A program made the position numbers and the translations under genes. The notes beneath the pieces are model-generated. The model was given only the letters and a program-made list of their open reading frames with translations. It did not search any database and was not told the origin of the DNA. DNA of 64,000 nucleotides from Bradyrhizobium frederickii (GTDB lineage Bacteria; Pseudomonadota; Alphaproteobacteria; Rhizobiales; Xanthobacteraceae): assembly GCF_004570865.1 (NCBI RefSeq), contig NZ_SPQS01000001.1:62001-126000 (forward strand), written 5' to 3'. Positions 8,925-16,578 of the stretch are shown in pieces. Positions within the stretch are counted from its first letter, which is position 1. Every line of letters begins with the position of its first letter.

Positions 8925-11330
8925 TTACCAACAAGTCGCTTTGCTTTGACGATTCTGAACTTTGGAGCCTTGGGTTGCGGCGGCGATCTGCGTTGCAAAT
9001 CCAGAATTGGTAGCCGCCCAATCGGCAATTCCGGCCCGGCTGTGCGCGAGGTGCGCACTGATGTTGCCACTCGTGAGGCGGACGCCAAAATCGGCGGGCA
9101 GCGCGGATTCCGGACGATCATGTCCGAAGATGCGATCGAGGATGAGATTTCCGGCCATATGGCGGTAATGCGAAAACTCCCAGAACCAGCGCATCGGCGT
9201 CAGATCGGTGCGTTCCGGAACGATTTCACGCGTGACGGAACTGGCGTCGCTGAAGTCCCACAGGGGAAACGGTTTGCGACCGGCACGCGCTGCCTCCTCT
9301 TCATTAATTCGGACCAATTCTCCCTGCCAGAATTCGTACCGGTCGGAGAGGCCGAGTGCGACGAATAACTGCCGAACCGATGTATGTAGCGGCGTCATGA
9401 AGAGCCGCAGATCGGTTTCCTGTTCATGGGCCCGCCGAACGAGGAAGCGGAAGGCCTCGAAACTGCTCATTCCGGTGGCGGGGTTGTTGAAGCAATACAT
9501 ATATCGCGGCGGCATGAGCCAGATGTACCACCGCCAGCCCAGGATGTTATTGCGGAAAACGTGGCCATTTCCGCCGTTCTTGCGAATGCTGTTGTCCTGC
9601 CAATCCCAAATGCGCATGCCACGGCTGTTGAAGGAGACGGGCTCCGATTGTCCGCGAAGTGTCGCGAGTGTATCGTGCACGGCGGTTGTCGAAAGAACCA
9701 GGCGGAAGAGCTCCCCGATCTGAAACGCAGCTCTTCCCAGCGTTTGCCAACGTGACAATAGCGCGTCCAAAAAATCGGCGGGCGGAAATCCACCCGTCAG
9801 TCCCTGCTTTTGACCGACTGCCGCGTAGTGCGAATAGCCGTCGCTGTATTCGCCAAGCGCCAATCTGACACGAGCAACGGGGTTTTTGGACAGATAGTTC
9901 ACTTCGTTCCAACCGTCGGGGAGGAAGCCGCCCATCCGCTTTTCCTCACGTCCGGCCGCCAGATAGTGGTGATAACCGCTCAGAAAAGAACCTTGCGAGA
10001 CCTGATATTCAACGTCGCGGTTGACTTGAAGATATCTCGTCTCGCTCCAGGCCTTCGGCGTGAAGCCACCTTCGCGATGTTCCAGTTTGCCGGCGGCGAG
10101 ATAGTGGTGATAGCCGCTGATGAAGGTGCCGCGGGCGACTTCGTCTCTCACGTCAGGATTGATGCGCAGATAGAGCTCTTCGTTCCAGTCGCGCGGCGGC
10201 GTGCCGTCCTGCCGGCCTTCGGCGCGCCCGGCGGCGAGATAGTGGTGATAGCCGCTGATGAAGGTGCCGCGGGCGACTTCGTCTCTCACGTCGGGACTGA
10301 TGCGCAGATAGAGCTCTTCGTTCCAGTCGCGCGGCGGCGTGCCGTCCTGCCGGCCTTCGGCGCGCCCGGCGGCAAGATAGTGGTGATAGCCGCTGACGAA
10401 GGTGCCCCGCCGAACTTCGGCGGCGACATCAGGATAGATTCGAAGATATTGCGCCTCATTCCAGCCAGGTGGCGGCGTGCCGTTCTGCCGCCCTTCGGCG
10501 CGCCCGGCGGCGAGATAGTGATGATAGCCGCTGGTGAACGTGCCACGCCGCACTTCGGCGGCGACGTCCGGGTAGAGTCGCAAATAGAGCGCCTCGTTCC
10601 AGTCGATAGGGGGGCTGCCCTCCACCATCCCGGCTGGCGTGCATTTCTCGGGTCCGGCATCTTTGCAGGCAGGATCGGCGGTGACTTCCGTTCGAGGTGC
10701 CAGTTGAGCCTCCGAGCGGGCCACTTCGCCGGGTGTAGGTGTGCCAACGGAGGCGGAAGGCTTCTCGTTGCTGTCGGGCCGGCGCTTCGCAAGCTCGGCT
10801 GCCAGAAAATCAGCGAAGTCCCGAACTCCGTCGCCTGAAAAACGGCTCTCCAGATATGCCTGGTCACGCGGAAAGAAGATATTGAAGCCGAAGAAATCCA
10901 GGCCGATCACGGCTTGCTTGAGCGGTGCGACTGATTGTGCGTGGAGAAACGCCAGCATGACCTCATAGCTCGTGGCCGAAGGCTGGCCGAAGTTGAAGAC
11001 GTTCTTGCCGCTCCATCCGGGATGCTGCGGATCGAGAGCGACCTCGGCGCGGGAACTACCTAATATGATCGCCTCGGGCTTGATCCGTCGCACCTGATAC
11101 GGCTTCACAGCGGGAACGTGATTTTCGTATCGCGGCCGCACGACATTGATCCCCGGAATGTCAGGGGTCCCAAACACGTAGTAGGGATCGACCAATACGA
11201 TGAGCGCGGAGAGGGCGAGCGGAGGCATCGCTACAAATCCAATGAACCCGACAGTAAAGCGTCGAAAACTGGAGCGGGTTGGCGATGGGGGATCGGCAGC
11301 TTTGCTGGTCGCAGAGACGAATGCGCTCAC
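8925..11330 (-). CDS. Membrane-anchored SGNH/AlgX-like acyltransferase with six 46-residue inserted repeats
   Basis: This 801-residue protein begins with a membrane anchor (about residues 27-46) followed by VDPYYVFGTP and the candidate nucleophile Ser in ILGSSRAEVALD (about residues 90-100), as in SGNH-like proteins paired with MBOATs. Residues about 240-518 are six tandem 46-residue units (W-N-E-x2-Y-L ... D-V ... G-Y-H-H-Y-L-A-A-G). After them the SGNH fold resumes, ending with WEFSHYRHMAGNLILDRIFG, whose His residues are candidates for the catalytic base. It should accept acyl groups from the MBOAT partner in the periplasm and O-acylate a glycan. The repeat insertion is not typical of AlgX/AlgJ. 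The start follows the ORF limit, and the N-terminus is plausible. Confidence 0.75.
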   Translation of the reverse strand: MSAFVSATSKAADPPSPTRSSFRRFTVGFIGFVAMPPLALSALIVLVDPYYVFGTPDIPGINVVRPRYENHVPAVKPYQVRRIKPEAIILGSSRAEVALDPQHPGWSGKNVFNFGQPSATSYEVMLAFLHAQSVAPLKQAVIGLDFFGFNIFFPRDQAYLESRFSGDGVRDFADFLAAELAKRRPDSNEKPSASVGTPTPGEVARSEAQLAPRTEVTADPACKDAGPEKCTPAGMVEGSPPIDWNEALYLRLYPDVAAEVRRGTFTSGYHHYLAAGRAEGRQNGTPPPGWNEAQYLRIYPDVAAEVRRGTFVSGYHHYLAAGRAEGRQDGTPPRDWNEELYLRISPDVRDEVARGTFISGYHHYLAAGRAEGRQDGTPPRDWNEELYLRINPDVRDEVARGTFISGYHHYLAAGKLEHREGGFTPKAWSETRYLQVNRDVEYQVSQGSFLSGYHHYLAAGREEKRMGGFLPDGWNEVNYLSKNPVARVRLALGEYSDGYSHYAAVGQKQGLTGGFPPADFLDALLSRWQTLGRAAFQIGELFRLVLSTTAVHDTLATLRGQSEPVSFNSRGMRIWDWQDNSIRKNGGNGHVFRNNILGWRWYIWLMPPRYMYCFNNPATGMSSFEAFRFLVRRAHEQETDLRLFMTPLHTSVRQLFVALGLSDRYEFWQGELVRINEEEAARAGRKPFPLWDFSDASSVTREIVPERTDLTPMRWFWEFSHYRHMAGNLILDRIFGHDRPESALPADFGVRLTSGNISAHLAHSRAGIADWAATNSGFATQIAAATQGSKVQNRQSKATCW
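9777..10613 (-). repeat. Six tandem 138-bp repeats inside the SGNH-type gene
   Basis: The repeats have a 138-bp period (46 codons). Conserved Trp residues fall at about positions 244, 290, 336, 382, 428 and 474 of the protein. Units 3 and 4 are almost identical at DNA level (about 10098-10375), so they duplicated recently, whereas unit 6 is strongly diverged. The consensus Y-L-x4-D-V-x3-V-x2-G-x-F ... H-Y-x3-G-x2-E-G-R resembles short repeats found in RTX-like and glycan-related secreted proteins. It is protein-coding, not a CRISPR. Confidence 0.85.
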
Positions 11331-11470
11331 CTTGGTCGTGACTCACTTGAGTTGACTGCGGAGGTTGAGTGCAACGTATCGAAGGACTCTGGGAGGGTCA
11401 AATGGGCACGAACGCAACAGGAGCAAGCCACCGGCACGTTGCTTGCGCCTGACGCTGCTGAGCTTTCGGG

Positions 11471-11860
11471 TCAAGGTCTGCGGCAGAAATCTGCATCGAC
11501 AACCAAGGAGTTGATGGCCGCCCGATCCCTGATTTCCGCTTGGTTGCGCGAGATACGGATGTTCTTGCCTGAGAGGCGGACGCCGAAATCGGCCGGCAGG
11601 GCGGGTTCCGACGGATCATGTGCCGCGACTCGATCGAGAATGGAGATTGCCCGCCGTTCTGCGGCGCGGCGGCGGGCGCTACCGGCGGCTTTTTCCGCCA
11701 GCTCGTAGAAGCAGCCAAGCAGCTGATGATTGCGCGAGCGCCTTGTCGCTGTTCGAGATCGCGATATCGGCCGGGCTCGCCAATCGTAGCGCTTCGGTAT
11801 TGGCAGCCGAGAAGGCCTCGAGCTTCCCAAGATCATGCTTTCAGTCGCGCCTAGCGTGCG
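11471..11860 (-). pseudogene. Decayed paralogue of the SGNH-type gene
   Basis: One minus-strand frame retains ATESMILGSSR, matching the IILGSSR block of the intact neighbour. It then shows AISILDRVAAHDPSEPALPADFGVRL, which parallels NLILDRIFGHDRPESALPADFGVRL at that protein's C-terminus. Almost everything between, including all repeats, is missing. This is an internally deleted second copy lying directly upstream of the intact gene, consistent with an ancestral tandem duplication. I see no start or ribosome binding site that would make it functional. Confidence 0.6.
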
Positions 11861-12216
11861 CGTGGTGAGGACACCAGCACCAGATTGAGTTCTCTCGTGA
11901 TGACCCGAGGTACTGTGCATGAGAACGTCGGAGCGATGCCGACGTCAGCCGAGCTGAGCCGAACCCGCGTAGCATCAGATTGTCGGTCTCTGGTCCACGG
12001 GGAGGGCCCACCCGAGAAGCGAGCCTGATGACGACAGCAGGGTCGGAGTTCAAGCCAGGGAAATCCACCTTTGATTGCTTGGTCGACGGTTGGCGAGGGG
12101 GCGATGGGCTCACCGTCCGCCCACATCCGGTCGTCCAGCTCTCGCAGAGCGGTCTGTCCGCCTGGCGGATGAACGCATGCAATCGTCTTGTCGGTGAGGG
12201 AATTCGTCTCCTGAAA
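11861..12216. other. Intergenic stretch without recognisable genes
   Basis: I find no family motif on either strand. Several short frames exist, but none has a credible start or recognisable residues. It separates two decayed genes and is probably gene debris. Confidence 0.4.
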
Positions 12217-12690
12217 CTTCAGGCGATATTCATTTCCGGACTTCCGCGTGCGGGCTCGACGCTGCTGTCGGCCGTTTTGCGGCGGAACCCGCGCTTTCGC
12301 GCCGGGATGACCGGACCGGTCGACTCGCTGGTCGACGGCATGCTGCGCAACATGAGCATGAGCAACGAGAGCGCGATCTTCATCACCGACAAGCAGCGCC
12401 GGGACCTCATCAAGGCGACCTTCTCGACCTACTACGCCGACCTGCCGAAAGAGCATGTGGCGTTCGACACCAACCGCAATTGGTGGCGCGCGGCTGCCGC
12501 TTATCACCGAGCTGTTTCCGCGCGCCAAGGTGATCTGCTGCGTGCGCCACATTCCCTGGATATTGGATTCGGTCGAGCGCTCATTCGCAAGAAGAAGTAT
12601 CAGCCGTCGGGCATCTTCAATTTCGAGCTGAGTGGCACGGTGTATTCGCGTGTCGAAGGGTTGGCCGCTCCCAACGGCATGGTTGGCTTT
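12217..12690 (+). pseudogene. Sulfotransferase-family pseudogene (frameshifted, 3' truncated)
   Basis: The frame reads QAIFISGLPRAGSTLLSAVL, the 5'-PSB (PAPS-binding) motif of sulfotransferases, followed by a family-like stretch to FDTNRNW. The matching continuation LITELFPRAKVICCVRHIPW is in the next frame (about 12490-12580), and reading returns to the first frame at KKKYQPSGIFNFE. So at least two indels are present. The normal Met position is a CTT codon (12217-12219), and similarity ends near 12690, before the second half of the protein. It would have sulfated a carbohydrate or similar acceptor; it is now inactive. Confidence 0.7.
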
Positions 12691-13314
12691 CAACGTCATT
12701 CTCAAGGATATGGAAGACGCCAGTTTAAGGGTGAATGAGACGATCAGGAGCGTCTGCGGGCTTTTCAAAGACACCGCTGATAACCCTGCGACGATAAGCA
12801 GGTGTTGCAGCGGTGGATCGGTTCTCAATCGAGCGCCGCTTCGCACGCGTGGCTCCGGTCGGATAGCCGCCTCTTGCTGCAGCCACGCCCGGCGGTAACT
12901 CGTCGACAGAACTTGCCTCAACGCCCTATTTTCTGCTTTTGTCCCGGTGAACGCCACCACGATCGCAGCGGGCTTTGAGGCCAGAAGAAGGGGACGGGCG
13001 ATGAGATGAACGTAGTCGGTCCGGAGCTCGCCGGGACCTTGATCGCACCCTAGGTGTAGGCACGACGTTGCGAGGTGTGGCGCCTGATCCAGATCCTGAC
13101 CGCCTTGGGTCCCAATGAAAAATGGGGCTTCTGAAATAGTGATCTAGCGACGTAGCGGACCAGAGACTCGAACCCGGAACTCGGATGGCCGCTTAGCAAG
13201 CTGGCACGTTGCTTACTCGCGGTTGGATTTCTCGCTGTAAGCTACTGATCTGTATTGATGGGATTTTGGCTTGGTTGGAAAAATTCTCTCGAGAAATCAA
13301 CGGTGGTAGCGTGT
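12691..13314. other. Non-coding debris upstream of the tRNA-Lys fragment
   Basis: No convincing gene is present in these 624 bp. The minus strand at about 13155-13203 has a faint tRNA-like look (GCTTGCTAAGC, then GGGTTCGAGT) but cannot be folded into a full tRNA. The region is consistent with an eroded island edge. Confidence 0.4.
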
Positions 13315-13359
13315 CTCTTAATCAGCGGGTCCCAGGTTCGAGCCCTGGTGCGCCCACCA
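13315..13359 (+). other. 3' half of tRNA-Lys(CTT): candidate integration (att) site
   Basis: The 45 bp begin in the anticodon loop (CTCTTAA with anticodon CTT at 13317-13319). They continue through the 3' anticodon stem, the T-arm (GGTTCGAGCC), the acceptor strand and a genomic CCA at 13357-13359. The sequence 5' of the anticodon (GGTAGCGTG) cannot pair with TCAGC and no D-arm is present, so this is not a functional tRNA. A tRNA 3' half next to an integrase remnant is the usual footprint of a tRNA-targeting integrative element. Confidence 0.8.
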
Positions 13360-13373
13360 CCCTCAAGAGGTTG

Positions 13374-13391
13374 GCCCGCAAGGGCTTTTTT
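13374..13391 (+). terminator. Intrinsic terminator after the tRNA-Lys fragment
   Basis: GCCC (13374-13377), a GCAA tetraloop and GGGC (13382-13385) are followed by six T residues. The short GC stem with GNRA loop and T-run is a standard intrinsic terminator and would have ended the tRNA transcript. Confidence 0.65.
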
Positions 13392-13563
13392 AAATTCCGC
13401 GGTAGAACATACCGGGTCTCGTGCGACGCTTTTGATGGTCGTACGTCGCACGCCGTGCGACGAGTCGGATATTTAGAGCCGAAGCCCATCCACCGCTGAA
13501 GCGCGCAGCCAAATGAGACCTACTGGTCTGCGTTCAGCTCCTCATGCCTTCCTTCCGCACCTG

Positions 13564-14440
13564 CTATTCAAGCCTGTCGATACCAGAATCGGCGCGAGCC
13601 GCATTGCGGGCGCGGTAGTGCTTCACGATAGTCTGCGCGCTTCGGTATGAATGCCCAGTGATGTCGCAGATCGTCAGCAAGTCGCAGCCAGCCCGATCGA
13701 GAAGCATAACGCAGGTATCACGTAGGTCTTGGTCGTGCTTTTGGTCGAGTTCGCCGGCGCCGTTGACGAACATCAGCGTCGGGCAAGGCTTGAGAAGCCA
13801 TGCTGTCTCATGGCCATTGCTGTCGCGAGCGGTCTGCGCATCCAGCCATTCCGCCAATGCGCGCTTGCGCTGATCGACCGCTCGAGCGCGCTGCGCCTTA
13901 TTCTCCTCATCGAGAGGAAAGAGGGCGAACAGCTTGTCGACGTTCTTAATCAGTTCGGCGTTCAGTCGCTCTGCGCGGACAATTGCCTGGCGCGCGTTGT
14001 CGCACGCAAGAAAGCCGAAGATTGCGGCGGCTCGGGCGGTCGACACCCAATGGCGATAGGTACTCTCGTCGTAAGGCTCACCATTGTCCTCGTTGACCAC
14101 GAGTGGGAGTTTCTGCTGGACTGTTGAATGTGGTCTCGCATCCACACCAATTTCCCAACTGAACGGCTCTGGACTACGGAGCGCTTCCAGGATCACTGGG
14201 TCAATCTCCTGATAGTTGTTCTGCAAATAGTGCGACGTCCACCCTAGCGGATATGTCGAGATCAAAACTGGCTTAGCCAGCGGCGAACGTGGAAGGGCTA
14301 GGTAAGCAAAGGACGAAAGATCCAGCGCCTCCGCAATGGCTGCGATAGCCAGGCTAAATTCGGCCGGGCTTTCTGCGACAGCTAATAGATCGATAAACTC
14401 TGAAAGATGCGATGCATCGATATCGAGTTCGCTTGCGGCT
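13564..14440 (-). pseudogene. Chimeric remnant: LuxR autoinducer-binding domain joined to tyrosine integrase fragments
   Basis: The open frame runs from about 14514 to 13564 on the minus strand with no normal start codon. The first part (SPAEFSLAIAAIAEALDLSS, then STYPLGWTSHYLQNNYQEID and PEPFSW) is the N-terminal autoinducer-binding fold of LuxR/TraR-type regulators. After VQQKL the frame switches to integrase-like sequence (PLVVNEDNGEPYDESTYRHW) and ends with DLRDTCVMLLDRAGCDL, ITGHSYRS and KHYRAR, which hold the Arg/His box and the Tyr nucleophile of tyrosine recombinases. There is no HTH of LuxR and no complete recombinase. It probably arose by deletion inside an integrative element, beside its tRNA-Lys att site. 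Confidence 0.7.
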
Positions 14441-14624
14441 GCAACGAGTGTCGCACTCGCGCGCCGATTTAGAAGGGATCGCAGTTCGGTGGCTGCACCA
14501 CCGGTGACCGGTATCTACGCTGCGGGCAGTGGAGTGAAGGAGCGCTAAGCGGAGCGCCTGCCGCCATTTACTATGTCTTAACCCGCTGGCGGCGCGCGGA
14601 ACCGTTTCCCCGATGCGTCTGGGC

Positions 14625-16277
14625 TCAGGCCGAAATCGCCTTCGCCGAGTCCACCTGATTGCGCAGCAGAAATTTCTGGATCTTCCCGGTCGAGGTCTTG
14701 GGAATCGGCCCGAACACCACGACTTTCGGCGTCTTGAAACCGCTCATGTGCGAACGGCAGAAGGCGATGATGTCGGCCTCGCTCGCGCTTGCGCCGTCCT
14801 TCAGCTCGACGAAGGCGCAAGGCACTTCGCCCCATTTCGGATCGGGCTTTGCGACCACGGCGGCGAACAGCACGGCGGGGTGCTTGTAGAGGATGTCCTC
14901 GACCTCGACCGAGGAGATGTTCTCGCCGCCTGAGATGATGATGTCCTTGGAGCGGTCCTTGATGATGACGTAGCCGTGCTCGTCGAGCACGCCGAGATCG
15001 CCGGTGTGAAACCAGCCGCCTTCGAACGCTTCCTTGGTCGCCTTTTCGTTCTTCAGGTAACCCTTCATCACGATGTTGCCGCGGAACATGACCTCGCCGA
15101 TGGTCTCACCATCGCGCGGCACTTGCCTCATGGTCTGCGGATTGATCACGGTGACGCTTTCCTGAAGCGGGTAGGGCACGCCCTGCCGGCGCTTCATGCG
15201 GGCGCGCTCGGCGGGCGGAAGCTCGTCCCAGCCGGGCTGCTCGGCGCAGACGGAGGCGGGGCCGTAGACCTCGGTCAGGCCATAGACATGCGTCAGCTTG
15301 ATGCCGATACTTTCGGCGCCTTCCAGCACCGCGACCGGCGGCGCCGCGCCGGCGATGAGGCCGACGACGCGGCGGGCGGCAGTACCCTTGGGCGCATCCG
15401 GTGCGTTGATCAGCGTGTTGTAGACGATCGGCGCGCCGCACATGTGGGTGACGCCGTGGCTCTTGATCAGCTCGAAGATTCTGGTCGGCTCGACCTTGCG
15501 CAGGCAGACATTGACGCCGGCGGCGGCCGCGATGGTCCAGGGAAAGCACCAGCCGTTGCAGTGGAACATCGGCAGCGTCCACAGATAGACCGGATGCTGG
15601 CCGAGGTTGCCCGCGAGGATGTTGCTGACGGCGTTCAGATACGCGCCGCGATGATGGGTGACGACGCCCTTGGGATTGCCCGTCGTACCCGAGGTGTAGC
15701 TCAGCGCGATCGCATCCCATTCGTCCTTGGGCGGAATCGCGGCGAAGTTCGGGTCGCCTTGCGCGACCGCCGCCTCGTATTCGATCTCGCCGATGCGGCT
15801 GCTGCCCTTGAAGGCGACATCGTCGACGTCGATCACGAACGGCTTTGGTCCGCTCATCTGCGCCAGCGCGTCAGTGATGACGCCGGAGAACTCGGGGTCG
15901 ACCAGGATGATTTTCGCGCCGCCATGGTCGAGCTGAAACGCGATGGAGGGCGCGTCGAGGCGGACGTTGAGCGCGTTGAGCACCGCGCCGGCCATCGGCA
16001 CCGAGAAGTGAAGCTCGTTCATGGCCGGAACGTTCGGGAGCATGGCTGCTAGCGTATCACCGACACCGACGCCACGCCGCCGGAGGTACGATGCAAACCG
16101 TTTGCACCGTTCATGAATCTGCGCCCATGTGAAGCTGCGGTCTCCGTAAATGGTGCTGGTGAGATCGGGATAGACGGCTGCCGTGCGCGATAGAAAGCTC
16201 AGTGGCGTCAAAGGCAAGAGATTAGCCGGACACTTATCCAGACCTACGTCATAGGGGTTGTGCTTTTCACTCACCAA
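14625..16277 (-). CDS. AMP-forming acyl-CoA synthetase
   Basis: This 550-residue adenylate-forming enzyme activates a carboxylic acid to its CoA thioester. The ATP/AMP signature YTSGTTGNPKGV, HVYGLTEVYGP, the hinge region GWFHTGDLGVLDEHGYVIIK and the C-terminal STGKIQKFLLR Lys are all visible. The start is TTG 16277 or GTG 16274; both are served by a strong GGGAGGGAG upstream. It resembles medium-chain or broad-range acyl-CoA synthetases (AlkK/FadD3-like), so the substrate is not defined. It is transcribed away from the amine oxidase gene, with a 300-bp divergent region between them, and lies next to the island edge. Confidence 0.88.
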   Translation of the reverse strand: MVSEKHNPYDVGLDKCPANLLPLTPLSFLSRTAAVYPDLTSTIYGDRSFTWAQIHERCKRFASYLRRRGVGVGDTLAAMLPNVPAMNELHFSVPMAGAVLNALNVRLDAPSIAFQLDHGGAKIILVDPEFSGVITDALAQMSGPKPFVIDVDDVAFKGSSRIGEIEYEAAVAQGDPNFAAIPPKDEWDAIALSYTSGTTGNPKGVVTHHRGAYLNAVSNILAGNLGQHPVYLWTLPMFHCNGWCFPWTIAAAAGVNVCLRKVEPTRIFELIKSHGVTHMCGAPIVYNTLINAPDAPKGTAARRVVGLIAGAAPPVAVLEGAESIGIKLTHVYGLTEVYGPASVCAEQPGWDELPPAERARMKRRQGVPYPLQESVTVINPQTMRQVPRDGETIGEVMFRGNIVMKGYLKNEKATKEAFEGGWFHTGDLGVLDEHGYVIIKDRSKDIIISGGENISSVEVEDILYKHPAVLFAAVVAKPDPKWGEVPCAFVELKDGASASEADIIAFCRSHMSGFKTPKVVVFGPIPKTSTGKIQKFLLRNQVDSAKAISA

Positions 16278-16578
16278 TCGCTCCCTCCCTGGGCATCAGG
16301 CGATTACGGCGCCGCCTGATCGCAAGTTAGTAGTCCATCTGATAGCAGCACGCCCGAACCTGCAGAATCGGTCGACTGACGTATTGTCGGAGAATGACGC
16401 GCAGCGGAAGCTCCGCGACTAGCTGGTTGCGAACCGCACGCCGTCCGTCGCTTGGATACGAGCGAGCATGGTTGGATCCAGCAAAGGTGTTGCTGAGGTG
16501 GTTGGATGTTGCAGACGAAGGCGGGCCTGCAATTCACGGATTGGGCTTGCGTTAGTCGCGCCAAGAAGGAGGTAGATA
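16278..16578. other. Divergent intergenic region
   Basis: This 301-bp region separates the minus-strand acyl-CoA synthetase from the plus-strand amine oxidase. It contains the 21-bp motif at 16366-16386 that recurs upstream of the amide-transport operon, and an AAGGAGG ribosome binding site just before the ATG at 16579. I see no gene in it. Confidence 0.6.
16366..16386 (+). promoter_or_regulatory. Shared 21-bp upstream motif, copy 1
   Basis: The sequence AATCGGTC, two variable bases (GA), then CTGACGTATTG matches the element at 21293-21313 at 19 of 21 positions. It lies 192 bp before the amine oxidase start. Its recurrence only upstream of the two operons of the putative amide pathway suggests a common regulator site; the adjacent LuxR-type regulator (19824-20834) is the obvious candidate. 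Function is inferred. Confidence 0.5.

Noticed and set aside
8418..9368. 316-codon plus-strand frame
   Set aside because: It is the complement of the MBOAT and SGNH-type genes with a charged, low-complexity translation.
9777..10613. Possible CRISPR-like tandem array
   Set aside because: The 138-bp repeats are directly adjoining, have no spacers and are in frame within a protein gene.
12632..12898. 88-codon frame after the sulfotransferase relic
   Set aside because: Start overlaps the relic and the translation shows no family features.
13155..13203. tRNA-Ser-like sequence on the minus strand
   Set aside because: Only an anticodon-like loop and a T-arm-like motif are seen; stems need several wobble pairs and no CCA end or D-arm is present.
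13242..13499. Short ORFs over the tRNA-Lys fragment
   Set aside because: They only translate the tRNA remnant and terminator, a common source of spurious proteins.
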